Assembly: GCF_900142185.1 (NCBI RefSeq)
Contig: NZ_FQZZ01000003.1
Coordinates: 186,001 to 250,000, forward strand
Source: Lutimaribacter pacificus
Lineage (GTDB): Bacteria > Pseudomonadota > Alphaproteobacteria > Rhodobacterales > Rhodobacteraceae
Direction: 5' to 3'
DNA length: 64,000 nt
Made by a program: the position numbers and the translations under genes. A model generated the notes under the pieces. The model did no database searches, was not told the DNA's origin, and worked only from the letters and a program-made list of their open reading frames with translations. Positions 1 through 9,308 of the stretch are shown here, piece after piece; position 1 is the first letter of the stretch, and each line of letters begins with the position of its first letter.

Positions 1-52
1 AATCAAGCCACCCCGCCTTGTGCGCGGCGCCGCGCCGCAGTAGGTTCGCGCC

Positions 53-697
53 ATGCCGCGTGAAAAATTCGCCCATGTGGATGCGTGGGTCTTCGACCTC
101 GACAACACCTTGTACCCGCCGCAGGCGCGCCTGTTCGACCAGATCGAGGCGCGCATGACGCAATTCGTCATGGATCAGCTTGGCGTGGATCACGCCCGCG
201 CCAATCACCTGCGCCGGCATTACTGGGGCACTTACGGCACCACGCTGGCCGGGCTGATGCGCGAACACGGGATCGACCCGGGCCCCTACCTGGTCGAGGT
301 GCATGACATATCGCTCGACCACCTGGTGCCCGACCCCGAGCTTGCCGCCGCCATCACCGACCTGCCGGGGCGGCGCATCGTGTTCACCAATGGCAGCGCG
401 CCCTATGCCGAACGGGTGCTGGCCGCGCGCGGGCTGACCGGGCTGTTCGACGCGATCTATGGCGTCGAACATGCCGAATTCCGGCCCAAGCCCGAGCGGC
501 AGGCGTTCGAGACGATATTCGCACAGGACGGGCTGGCGCCCGAACGCGCCGCGATGTTCGAGGACGATCCGCGCAACCTGGCCGCCCCGCACGAGATGGG
601 GATGCGCACCGTCCACGTGGCCCCCGACCGCCTCCATGCCGCGCATATCCACCACCATACCGACGACCTGTCAGGCTTCCTGTCGAAACTGGTCTGA
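53..697 (+). CDS. Pyrimidine 5'-nucleotidase, HAD family (SDT1-like)
   Basis: This 214-residue cytoplasmic HAD phosphatase probably removes phosphate from pyrimidine nucleoside monophosphates. HAD motif I is DLDNTLY at residues 15-21 with the nucleophile and acid Asp pair. Motif II is FTNGS near residue 111, the motif III Lys lies in RPKPE near 145, and motif IV is EDDPRN near 168. The length and the DNTLYPP variant of motif I fit the SDT1/Phm8 pyrimidine nucleotidase subfamily. The ATG at 53 begins a good HAD N-terminus, although only a weak AGG lies upstream. The gene stands alone at the window edge. The true substrate cannot be told from sequence; another small phosphoester is possible. 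Confidence 0.85.
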   Translation: MPREKFAHVDAWVFDLDNTLYPPQARLFDQIEARMTQFVMDQLGVDHARANHLRRHYWGTYGTTLAGLMREHGIDPGPYLVEVHDISLDHLVPDPELAAAITDLPGRRIVFTNGSAPYAERVLAARGLTGLFDAIYGVEHAEFRPKPERQAFETIFAQDGLAPERAAMFEDDPRNLAAPHEMGMRTVHVAPDRLHAAHIHHHTDDLSGFLSKLV

Positions 698-797
698 CAT
701 CCAGGGGGGCGCAGTGTCGCACTGCGGCAATCCGCGCCTTCCATTCGCTTTCATGAATGTTAGCTAGTCCTTCACCTGTGAAGCAGAAAGGACGACC

Positions 798-1013
798 ATG
801 ACCCTTGCCGATACCCAGACCAGCCACGCCCCCGCCACCAGGCCCGCGAGGGACGAAACCGTGCTGGCCCGCAAGATCCTGCTGACCGTGCTCATGGTCT
901 TGATCGCCTGGGGGCTGGCCATTGCGAAATGGGGCGTGCCGGGGCTCTATCTTCCTGCGCTGGCGATGGTGCCGGTGATGTATGTCATCCTGATCCTGAT
1001 CAGCCGCGGCTGA
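798..1013 (+). CDS. Small two-helix membrane protein, unknown function
   Basis: A 71-residue protein. Its first 25 residues are polar (Thr/Ala/Arg-rich), followed by two hydrophobic segments at about 27-44 and 48-68 separated by a short KWGVPG turn. It therefore looks like a small inner-membrane hairpin protein. An AGAAAGGACGACC stretch just before the ATG serves as ribosome binding site. I recognise no family. It lies between the nucleotidase and the flavin monooxygenase on the same strand, with a gap of about 85 bases on its 3' side, so it may be its own transcription unit. Confidence 0.65.
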   Translation: MTLADTQTSHAPATRPARDETVLARKILLTVLMVLIAWGLAIAKWGVPGLYLPALAMVPVMYVILILISRG

Positions 1014-1097
1014 CCGCGATTTCGGACGGGACAGGATGCCGCTTGGAAACCCGCCCCGTCCCGGCCTAGATTGCCCCCGGACAGGAGGCATCAGGCC

Positions 1098-2300
1098 ATG
1101 ACCCATCAGACAGTCGATATTCTGGTCTCCGGCGGCGGTGTCGCCGGGCTGACCGCGGCGGCGGTATTCGGAAGCGCGGGATTTTCGGTGATCTGCGTCG
1201 ATCCCGCCCCCCCGGTGACCGAGCGCGACGCCGAAGGCAGCGATCTGCGCACCACCGCCTTTCTGCAGCCCGCGCAGGCGCTGCTGGAGCGCGCCGGCCT
1301 GTGGGCGCGGCTGGCGCCCCATGCCGCCGACCTGCAGATCATGCGCATCGTCGATGCCGGCGGGCCGGAACCGGCGGCGCGGCTGACGCGGGATTTCAAC
1401 GCCTCGGACATTTCCGACCGCCCGTTTGGCTGGAACCTGCCGAACTGGCTGCTGCGGCGCGAGATGGTGGCGCGGCTGGGCGAGATGCCGAATGTCGAGT
1501 TTCGCCCCGGCACCGGCACGCGATCCGTCTTTACCCGCGAGGGCGAGGCGCGCGTGGGCCTGTCGGACGGCAGCGCGGTGCGGTGCCGGCTGGTGATCGC
1601 GGCGGACGGGCGCAATTCGCCGGTGCGCGAGGCGGTGGGCGTGCCGGTGAAAACCATCCGTTACGGGCAAAAGGCGCTGGCCTTTGCCGTCACCCACCCG
1701 ATCCCGCATGAGAATATCTCGACCGAGATCCACCGCTCGGGCGGACCCTTCACGCTGGTGCCGCTGCCAGATTACGAGGGGCGGCCCAGCTCGGCCGTGG
1801 TCTGGATGGAACACGGCCCCGAAGCCATGCGCCTGTCGCGCCTGGACGTGCCGGAGTTCGAGGCGGCGATGAACGACCGGTCCTGCCTGCTTTACGGTCC
1901 GCTGACGCTGGCCTCGCGCCGGACGGTCTGGCCGATCATCAGCCAGATCGCGCGGCGCATGTATGCCGAGCGCGTGGCGCTGGTGGCCGAGGCCGCGCAT
2001 GTGGTGCCGCCGATCGGCGCGCAGGGGCTGAACATGAGCCTGGGCGACATGCGCGTGCTGCTGGATCTGGCCGAGGCCGCGCCCGAGCGGCTGGGCGATG
2101 CGAGGATGCTGGAAACCTATCACCGCCGCCGCCACCCGGAGGTGCAGGCGCGGGTCACCGGTATCGACGTGCTGAACCGCGCCTCGATGGTGTCGGCCCA
2201 GCCGCTGCGCGACCTGCGGATGATGGGGCTGAACGCGATCTATGCGCTGCCCGCGGTGCGTCGCACGATGATGCAGATGGGCCTTGGCGCGCGGGGTTGA
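1098..2300 (+). CDS. FAD-dependent monooxygenase, UbiH/Coq6 family
   Basis: A 400-residue class A flavoprotein monooxygenase of the ubiquinone-biosynthesis hydroxylase type, expected to hydroxylate an aromatic ring using NAD(P)H and O2. The N-terminal Rossmann motif is SGGGVAGLTAA with the acidic end of strand 2 at VICVD. An RNSPVR segment matches the DG/R region. The second FAD motif reads EAAHVVPPIGAQGLNMSLGD, where the usual GDAAH is AEAAH. I chose the ATG at 1098 because AGGAGG lies 10 bases upstream; the ATG at 1071 would only add residues without family similarity. UbiH, UbiF, UbiI and UbiL types cannot be separated here. The missing Gly-Asp pair is unusual but the rest of the fold looks intact. 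Confidence 0.88.
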   Translation: MTHQTVDILVSGGGVAGLTAAAVFGSAGFSVICVDPAPPVTERDAEGSDLRTTAFLQPAQALLERAGLWARLAPHAADLQIMRIVDAGGPEPAARLTRDFNASDISDRPFGWNLPNWLLRREMVARLGEMPNVEFRPGTGTRSVFTREGEARVGLSDGSAVRCRLVIAADGRNSPVREAVGVPVKTIRYGQKALAFAVTHPIPHENISTEIHRSGGPFTLVPLPDYEGRPSSAVVWMEHGPEAMRLSRLDVPEFEAAMNDRSCLLYGPLTLASRRTVWPIISQIARRMYAERVALVAEAAHVVPPIGAQGLNMSLGDMRVLLDLAEAAPERLGDARMLETYHRRRHPEVQARVTGIDVLNRASMVSAQPLRDLRMMGLNAIYALPAVRRTMMQMGLGARG

Positions 2301-2311
2301 GGGCTGGGCGT

Positions 2312-2330
2312 GAGGGGGCTTTGCCCCCTC
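2312..2330 (+). terminator. GC-rich hairpin 3' of the UbiH-type gene
   Basis: A perfect 8-bp stem GAGGGGGC/GCCCCCTC with a TTT loop begins 12 bases after the stop codon. There is no T-tract, so it is either a weak terminator or the G-rich part of the intergenic repeat seen elsewhere in the window. A nearly identical hairpin occurs at 63949-63965. Confidence 0.4.
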
Positions 2331-2417
2331 GGCCTGCGGTCAATCCCCGGGGCTCCGCCCGTTCGGGCCTTGAAAGGTCCACTGGACGTTTCATCGCGCT
2401 GTCGCGCGAACCGGCCC

Positions 2418-2446
2418 TCACCCCCGAGTACTTGCAGAACGATGAA
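2418..2446 (-). repeat. Intergenic repeat motif, copy 1
   Basis: Read on the minus strand this is TTCATCGTTCTGCAAGTACT followed by a G-run. It resembles the TTCATCTTGCCCGAAATACT-type motif at 8217 and 51168. It sits between two convergent genes, just outside the 3' end of the aminotransferase gene. Confidence 0.5.
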
Positions 2447-2451
2447 GAGGA

Positions 2452-3579
2452 TCAGAGCACCTGATCCACCACCTTTTTCAGCCGGTCCAGCGCGGCGGGC
2501 ACGTCATAGAGCTTGTCCAGCCCGAACAGGCCCAGCCGGAAGGTCATGAAGCCCTCGGGCTCGTCGCATTGCAGCGGCACGCCGGCGGCGATCTGCATAC
2601 CCAGCGCCGCGAATTTCCTGCCGTTCTGGATATCGGGATCGGTGGTGTAACTGACCACCACGCCCGGCGCGCCGAAGCCCTCGGCGGCCACCGACGCCAC
2701 ACCCTTGTCCTTGAGCATCGCGCGCACGCCATCGCCCAGATCCCATTGCGCCTGGCGCAGCTTTTCGAACCCGTAATCGCGGGTTTCGAGCATCGTGTCG
2801 CGGAAGGCGCGCAGCGCGTCGGTGGGCATGGTGGCGTGGTAGGCGTGGCCGCCGTTTTCATAGGCCTCCATGATCGCGCGCCATTTCTTCAGGTCGAGCG
2901 CGAAACTGTCGGACGCGGTTTCCGCCAGCCGGGCCAGCGCGCGGTCGGACATCATCACAAGCCCGGCCGAGGGCGAGGCCGACCAGCCCTTTTGCGGGGC
3001 CGAGATCAGCACGTCGACGCCGGTGGCCTTCATGTCGACCCAGGCGCAGCCGCTGGCGATGCAATCGAGCACCATCAGCGCGCCCACGTCATGCGCGGCC
3101 TGCGCCAGCCGCGCGATATAATCGTCGGGCAGGATCAGGCCCGCGCTGGTTTCCACATGCGGCGCGAACACCACGTCGGGCTGGGCGTCGCGGATGGCCT
3201 GCGTCACCTCGTCGATCGGCGCGGGGGCAAAGGGCGCCTGCACGCCATTGCCGGTCTGGCGGGCCTTGAAGACGGTGGTGTCGCGGGTGAATTGCCCGGC
3301 GTCGAAAATCTGGCTCCAGCGGAACGAGAACCAGCCGTTGCGCACGATCAGCGCGTGGGCGTCATGGCCGAACTGGCGGGCCACCGCCTCCATCGCGTAG
3401 GTGCCGCCGCCGGGCACCAGCGCCACGCCGTCGGCATTGTAGACCTCTTTCAGCATGTCCGAGATGTCGCGCATCACCTGCTGGAAACTGGCCGACATGT
3501 GGTTGAGCGACCGGTCGGTGAAGACGACCGAATATTCCAGCAGCCCGTCGGGATCGACGGTATCGAGCAAAGCGGCCAT
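2452..3579 (-). CDS. Class V aminotransferase (alanine-glyoxylate type)
   Basis: A 375-residue fold-type I PLP enzyme of the alanine-glyoxylate/serine-pyruvate aminotransferase group. The PLP-binding Lys is K197 in SAPQKGWSAS. The cofactor Asp lies in LDCIASG near residue 172, and a GGGTYAMEA loop near 57-65 fits phosphate binding. The start has GGAGGTG about 6 bases upstream on the coding strand. Two Lrp/AsnC genes lie immediately upstream on the same strand, 62 bases away, so amino-acid-responsive control is likely. The exact amino donor and acceptor are not visible. Confidence 0.88.
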   Translation of the reverse strand: MAALLDTVDPDGLLEYSVVFTDRSLNHMSASFQQVMRDISDMLKEVYNADGVALVPGGGTYAMEAVARQFGHDAHALIVRNGWFSFRWSQIFDAGQFTRDTTVFKARQTGNGVQAPFAPAPIDEVTQAIRDAQPDVVFAPHVETSAGLILPDDYIARLAQAAHDVGALMVLDCIASGCAWVDMKATGVDVLISAPQKGWSASPSAGLVMMSDRALARLAETASDSFALDLKKWRAIMEAYENGGHAYHATMPTDALRAFRDTMLETRDYGFEKLRQAQWDLGDGVRAMLKDKGVASVAAEGFGAPGVVVSYTTDPDIQNGRKFAALGMQIAAGVPLQCDEPEGFMTFRLGLFGLDKLYDVPAALDRLKKVVDQVL

Positions 3580-3641
3580 GGCGGCACCTCCGTTTTTTCC
3601 GGTTTCTCCCCCCTGCTAGCGCGTGGCGCGGCAAAAGCCAA

Positions 3642-4100
3642 TCAGCCGATCGGCCCCTGCAGCCGCTCTTCGCTGAGGATCACGTTGGCCTCGACATCGC
3701 CCGCGCCGGGCAGCGTCATGATCCGGCGGCGCAGCACCCGTTCGAAATCGGGCAGGTCGCGCGCCACCACTTTCAGCCGGTAATCGAACAGGCCCAGCAC
3801 ATGTTCGACCGTCTGCACCTCGGGGATGGCCGAAACCGCGCGTTCGAAATCCTCAAGCGACACCCGACCCTTGGTGGCCAGTTTCACGCCCAGAAAGACG
3901 GTGACGCCAAAGCCCAGCTTTTCGCGGTCGAGCACAAGGCGGCGGCGGCGGATCACCCCCGCCTCGGTCAGCCGGGCGATGCGGCGCCACGCCTGCGGCT
4001 GCGACAGGCCCAGACGGCGGCCCAGTGCGCCCGCGCTTTGCGTGGCGTCGCGGGTCAGCGCGCGCAGGATCTCGCGGTCGGTGGCGTCCAGCTCGATCAT
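3642..4100 (-). CDS. Lrp/AsnC family transcriptional regulator
   Basis: A 152-residue regulator with an N-terminal winged helix-turn-helix (LDATDREILRALTRDATQ, then LGLSQPQAWRRIARL) and a C-terminal RAM/AsnC ligand-binding domain from about residue 65. Its start overlaps the stop of the upstream AsnC gene by four bases (ATGA), so the pair is translationally coupled. It lies between that gene and the aminotransferase, and all three are on one strand. It may control the aminotransferase in response to an amino acid; that is inference from position. Confidence 0.9.
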   Translation of the reverse strand: MIELDATDREILRALTRDATQSAGALGRRLGLSQPQAWRRIARLTEAGVIRRRRLVLDREKLGFGVTVFLGVKLATKGRVSLEDFERAVSAIPEVQTVEHVLGLFDYRLKVVARDLPDFERVLRRRIMTLPGAGDVEANVILSEERLQGPIG

Positions 4101-4552
4101 ATCGGCAATGCCTCGTCACTCTTGATACGGGCCACATGCATCAGCGGCTCGATATCGGCGATATGCGGCAGGGTCAGGATGCGTGTGCGATAGACCTGCT
4201 GGTAATGCGCCATATCCCGCGCGATGACATGCAGCCGCGTATCCACCCGGCCCAGGAATGTCTGTATTTCAAGGACTTCGGGCACCTTTCGCGCCTCGGC
4301 AATGAACTCGTCGAAGGCCTGCGGCCGGGTCTTGTCCAGCGTGATCCGCAACGAAACCTCGACCGAATAGCCCAGCACCTGCCAGTCGATCACCGCCTCC
4401 TGCCCGCGGATAACGCCGCGCGCCTGCATCTTTTCGACCCGCCGCCAGCAGCTTGCCGCCGAAACCCCGCTGCGCTCGGCCAGCTCGGCATTGGTCAGCT
4501 CGGGGGCGGCCTGAAGCTGGCGGAGAATGCGCCTGTCGGTATCGTCGAGCAT
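4097..4552 (-). CDS. Lrp/AsnC family transcriptional regulator
   Basis: A 151-residue Lrp/AsnC protein starting MLDDTDRRILRQLQ. The helix-turn-helix is around residues 15-40 (NAELAERSGVSAASCWRRV) and the RAM domain follows with the family segment QTFLGRVDTRLHVIARD. An upstream in-frame ATG at 4615 would add 21 residues with no family similarity, so 4552 is preferred. Its stop overlaps the next AsnC gene. Two paralogues in one operon could form hetero-oligomers, as Lrp family members are dimers or octamers. The two proteins are diverged, so this is not a recent duplication. Confidence 0.9.
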   Translation of the reverse strand: MLDDTDRRILRQLQAAPELTNAELAERSGVSAASCWRRVEKMQARGVIRGQEAVIDWQVLGYSVEVSLRITLDKTRPQAFDEFIAEARKVPEVLEIQTFLGRVDTRLHVIARDMAHYQQVYRTRILTLPHIADIEPLMHVARIKSDEALPI

Positions 4553-4795
4553 GATTTTTCCCGGAATCGCCTTATGCAGGAATTGATCTTTCGCAAAACC
4601 GCCCGGCGCCGTCAATCGGCCCGGGCCCGGCCCGGCACCGGGGAAAGCGCCAAAAATGCCACAAATCCGGGAATTCCCGCGCCGCCCTTCGCCTCATACC
4701 TCCACATCGGCGGGCAAATCGCGGCAGAATGGAACAACAATGCAAACAGGCGGCCAGCAAGGACCGCCGGGCATCAGGCAGGCAGCAGCAGACCC

Positions 4796-5968
4796 GTGAC
4801 CGAGCGCACGATCCATATCTATTCCGCCCAGAGCGTGACGATCACCCGTGCGGGCGGCGGAGCGACCAGCCAGTCGAACATCATCGGCAACGCGCTGAAC
4901 GGCGATGCGTTCAGTTGGGAAAACCCCAGCGACCTGGAGATCACCGTCCCCGGCGCGGGCGAGGCCATCGCGCTGTCCTTTGACGATGCCGATGGCTATC
5001 TCACCGACGACCCGTTCTCGGGCTCGACGGTCAGCGACCAGCTTCTGACGCAGCCCGTGACCATCGACGGCGTGACCTATACCCCCAACGAAGAAACGGT
5101 GCGCTGGCAGACGCCGCCGCCCGTCAACGTGGAAAACGAATACGAGGTCACGCTGTTCGACGACAGCGGCACCGCCTATCGCATGGTCGGCGTGTCGATC
5201 ACCCAGGGCTATACCACGACGGTGGTGGGTATCACCTTCGAAGGGGCACAGCCGCCGCCGGGCACGGTGCTGCATTACATCCAGGGCGTGTCGAGCTATG
5301 GCGGCAGCGGCATGAGCACGCCAATCACCGAGGCCGTGCCCTGTTTCCTGGCCGGCACGCTGATCGGCACGCCCTTCGGCCCCCGCCCCGTCGAGACACT
5401 GGCACCCGGCGCGCTGGTCGATACGCTCGACCGCGGGCCGATGCCGCTGCGCTGGAGCGGGCAGAGCGATGCCTGCGGGCTGGGGCCGCTGGCGCCGGTG
5501 GCCATCCCGCAAGGGGCACTGGGCAACCGGCGGGCGCTGCTGGTGTCGCCCAATCACCGGCTGTTCCTGCGTTCGATCCTGGCCGAACTGCATTTCGGCC
5601 ATCACGAGGTGCTGGTGCCCGCCAAGGCGCTGATCGGGCTGGCCGGGATCGCCCGCCGCCCGATGCCGCGGGCGCGTTACGTGCACCTGCTGCTGGACAG
5701 CCACGAGATGCTGTTCTCGGAAGGTATCGCAAGCGAAAGCCTTTTCACCGGCGCGATGGCGATGGGCGCGCTGGATGTGCAGGCGCGCGCCGCGCTGCAC
5801 CGCGCCTGCCCCGGCCTCGATACCCGCCCGATGGTTCTGAACCGTCCCGCGCTCAGCCGGTCGGAAACGCGGCTCTTGCTGGCGGCGCATGACACGCGGG
5901 GCAGCCGGCCCGAAACCGCGCGCGCCGCGCCGTTCCGCATCAGGGGGCCGCGCCCGATCGCCGCATGA
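4796..5968 (+). CDS. Hint-domain protein (Hint_2 type)
   Basis: A 390-residue protein from a GTG start. Residues 1-175 are an acidic, beta-rich, Gly/Thr-rich region without a family I can name. A Hint (intein/hedgehog-like) domain then runs from about 181 to 330. Its nucleophile region is VPCFLAGTLI with C183, a SPNHRLF block lies at 251-257, and a LLLDSHEMLFSEGIASESL block follows near 299. Such Hint_2 proteins are abundant in Rhodobacteraceae, often at the C-terminus of secreted or surface proteins. The frame is open upstream to 4025 but overlaps the AsnC gene, and no other start with a good ribosome site is visible, so the exact N-terminus is uncertain. Confidence 0.75.
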   Translation: MTERTIHIYSAQSVTITRAGGGATSQSNIIGNALNGDAFSWENPSDLEITVPGAGEAIALSFDDADGYLTDDPFSGSTVSDQLLTQPVTIDGVTYTPNEETVRWQTPPPVNVENEYEVTLFDDSGTAYRMVGVSITQGYTTTVVGITFEGAQPPPGTVLHYIQGVSSYGGSGMSTPITEAVPCFLAGTLIGTPFGPRPVETLAPGALVDTLDRGPMPLRWSGQSDACGLGPLAPVAIPQGALGNRRALLVSPNHRLFLRSILAELHFGHHEVLVPAKALIGLAGIARRPMPRARYVHLLLDSHEMLFSEGIASESLFTGAMAMGALDVQARAALHRACPGLDTRPMVLNRPALSRSETRLLLAAHDTRGSRPETARAAPFRIRGPRPIAA

Positions 5969-5979
5969 TTATTTCATGA

Positions 5980-7116
<1,137 letters not shown>

Positions 7117-7143
7117 TCCGCCACCGGGATCGGAACAGGGAAA

Positions 7144-7169
7144 GGCGGGCCTGCGGGTCCGCCTTTTTT
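7144..7169 (+). terminator. Rho-independent terminator of ilvC
   Basis: An 8-bp stem GGCGGGCC/GGTCCGCC (one G-T pair) with a TGCG loop is followed by six T residues, beginning 27 bases after the ilvC stop. Confidence 0.9.
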
Positions 7170-7273
7170 CATGCGCCGGACGCCCCGGGCACGCGAATGG
7201 CGGCGGCTTTTGCGGTTGCATGTGGCGCGGCGCTGCCCCAATCAGGGGCGCACCCCCTTGCCCGGATACCGAC

Positions 7274-8209
7274 ATGACCGCCACGACCGTCCCCGCCGCC
7301 CCTGCCCCCGAGATCACCGGCGCAAGCTGGGCGATGGTGGCGACGCTGGGCCTTGTCTGGGGCGGCACCTTCCTGGTGACGGAACTCGCGCTCGAGGTGA
7401 TGACACCGTTCTGGATCGCCAGCGCGCGGATCGGCTTTGCCGCGGCGCTGACACTGGTCGTCTGGGTGCTGCGGGGCCGGCGGCTGTTCCTCGAACAGCG
7501 CCGCGACTGGCCCAACCTGATCCTGATCGGCCTGCTGTCCACCGCCGTGCCCTTCATGCTGCTGGCCTGGGGGCAGCAATACGTGACTGCCGGTTTCGCG
7601 GGCGTCAGCATGGCCGCCGTGGCGCTGGTCGTGCTGCCGCTGGCGCATGTCATGGTGCCCGGCGAACGGATGACCCTGCGCCGGCTGGCCGGGTTCGTGA
7701 TCGGCTTTGTCGGCGTGCTGGTGCTGATCGGGCCGGATGCCTTCCGCTCGACCGGCGTCGCGGGCGAGACCTGGGGCCAGCTTGCCTGTCTCGGTGCGGC
7801 GGCGTGCTATGCCCTGTCCTCGGTGCTGATGCGGCGCCTGCCGGCGATCGACCCGGTGGGCCTGTCGGGCGTCACCCTGCTGATCGGCGCGGTTTTCGTG
7901 CTGGCGATGGCCGTCACGGTCGAAGGTGCGCCCGCCAATCCCGGCCTCTACGGGCTGGGCCTGCTGGCCTTTCTGGGCCTGATCCCAACCGCCGCCGCCA
8001 ACATGCTGCGGGTGTCGGTGATCCGCAGCGCCGGTCCGGTGTTCATGAGCCTGACCAACTACCAGGTGCCGGTGTGGTCGGTGCTGCTGGGCGTCCTGCT
8101 GCTGGGCGAGCCGCTGCGCGCCTCGCTGCTGGTGGCGATGGCGCTGATCCTGTGCGGCGTCGCGCTCAGCCAGTATGGCGCGCTGCGGCGGCTTTTCGCA
8201 CGCGGCTGA
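7274..8209 (+). CDS. DMT superfamily transporter (EamA)
   Basis: A 311-residue inner-membrane protein with about ten hydrophobic segments arranged as two EamA repeats. The first repeat starts at WAMVATLGLVWGGTFLV, the second at LACLGAAACYALSSVLM. Family members export metabolites or amino acids; the substrate is not predictable. The start MTATTVPAAP at 7274 is preferred over the longer frame from 7220 because it begins just before the first hydrophobic segment. It follows the ilvC terminator and therefore needs its own promoter. It faces folP tail to tail. Confidence 0.88.
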   Translation: MTATTVPAAPAPEITGASWAMVATLGLVWGGTFLVTELALEVMTPFWIASARIGFAAALTLVVWVLRGRRLFLEQRRDWPNLILIGLLSTAVPFMLLAWGQQYVTAGFAGVSMAAVALVVLPLAHVMVPGERMTLRRLAGFVIGFVGVLVLIGPDAFRSTGVAGETWGQLACLGAAACYALSSVLMRRLPAIDPVGLSGVTLLIGAVFVLAMAVTVEGAPANPGLYGLGLLAFLGLIPTAAANMLRVSVIRSAGPVFMSLTNYQVPVWSVLLGVLLLGEPLRASLLVAMALILCGVALSQYGALRRLFARG

Positions 8210-8213
8210 ACAC

Positions 8214-8250
8214 CCTTCATCTTGCCCGAAATACTCCGGGGGAGTCGCCG
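8214..8250 (+). repeat. Intergenic repeat motif, copy 2
   Basis: TTCATCTTGCCCGAAATACT and a following CCGGGGGAG run lie between the convergent transporter gene and folP. A GTCGCC/GGCGAC hairpin next to it overlaps the last codons of folP. The core GAAATACTCCGGG recurs at 51179. Confidence 0.55.
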
Positions 8251-9276
8251 TCAGGCGACGGGGGCAGCGCCCCCCTGCACCGCCTGCCACAGCGCCAGCG
8301 CCGACACGGTTTCGCGCACGTCATGCACCCGGACGATCTGCACCCCCTGCGCCACGCCCGCCAGTGCCACCGCGACCGAACCCGCCATGCGGTCGGCCGG
8401 TTCCGGCGCCTGCCCGATGGTGCCGATGAACCGCTTGCGCGAGGCACCCAGCAGGATCGGGCAGCCCAGCCCGTGAAACAGGCCGATCCGGTTCAGCAGC
8501 AGCAGGTTATGAGCGGCGGTCTTGCCGAAGCCGATGCCGGGATCGACCACGATGCGCCCGCGCGGAATACCCAGCGCGGTCAGGGTTTCCAACCGTTCAT
8601 GCAGGAAATCGTAAACGTCCAGCAACACGTTGTCGTAGCTGGGGTTTTGCTGCATCGTCGCGGGATCGCCCTGGGCGTGCATCACGCAGACCGGCAGGGC
8701 GTGCATGGCGCAGAACGGGGCCAGTCCGGGATCGTAGGTAAAGCCCGCCACGTCGTTGACCAGCGTGGCCCCCGCCGCCACCGCGGCCTGCGCGACGGCG
8801 GTCTTGCGCGTGTCGATCGAGATCGGCGTGGGCCCGGCCGCCCGCAGCGCGGCGATCACCGGGGCGACGCGCGCGGCCTCGTCCCCGGGCGCGACGGTTT
8901 CGGCGCCGGGGCGGGTGGATTCGCCGCCCACGTCGATGATGTCGGCCCCTTCCGCGATCATCCTTGCGCCATGCGCCACCGCCTTGCGCGGATCGTGGTA
9001 GAGCCCGCCATCGGAAAAGCTGTCCGGCGTGGCGTTCAGGATGCCCATGACGCGCGGCACCTCCATCGACAGGCCTGCCACGGGGGCGCGCGGGGCGGTC
9101 AGCCGGGTCCGCACAGGGTCGGGGATGTCGCCCGCCGGCACCACACGCGCCGGCGCATCCCGGCGCAGCTGTTCGGCATGGGTGAACCACAGCGCACCGC
9201 CGGCCAGCGGCAGCGCCCCGTCGGGCCGGGCAGGCCCGGATTGCACGAGGGGTCGGTAATAATCGCTCATGGCCAT
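8251..9276 (-). CDS. folP: Dihydropteroate synthase
   Basis: A 341-residue DHPS (339 if the second ATG at 9270 is used). It condenses dihydropterin pyrophosphate with p-aminobenzoate in folate synthesis. Family motifs appear in order: MGILNATPDSFSDGG, DVGGESTRPGA, VNDVAGF, DPGIGFGK and GASRKRF. About 70 residues precede the core TIM barrel, a common extension in this group. The open frame continues upstream into folB on the same strand, but MAMSDYYRPL is the sensible start. It sits 33 bases downstream of the folB-type gene, so the two folate genes form one unit. The usual glmM neighbour is absent. Confidence 0.95.
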   Translation of the reverse strand: MAMSDYYRPLVQSGPARPDGALPLAGGALWFTHAEQLRRDAPARVVPAGDIPDPVRTRLTAPRAPVAGLSMEVPRVMGILNATPDSFSDGGLYHDPRKAVAHGARMIAEGADIIDVGGESTRPGAETVAPGDEAARVAPVIAALRAAGPTPISIDTRKTAVAQAAVAAGATLVNDVAGFTYDPGLAPFCAMHALPVCVMHAQGDPATMQQNPSYDNVLLDVYDFLHERLETLTALGIPRGRIVVDPGIGFGKTAAHNLLLLNRIGLFHGLGCPILLGASRKRFIGTIGQAPEPADRMAGSVAVALAGVAQGVQIVRVHDVRETVSALALWQAVQGGAAPVA

Positions 9277-9308
9277 CTGGTCGCCGATCGCGGGCGGCTT
9301 TGCAAGGC

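Noticed and set aside
4025-4795. An N-terminal extension of the Hint protein by 257 residues
   Set aside because: It lies antisense to the AsnC gene, has no start signal and no similarity to secreted-protein N-termini.
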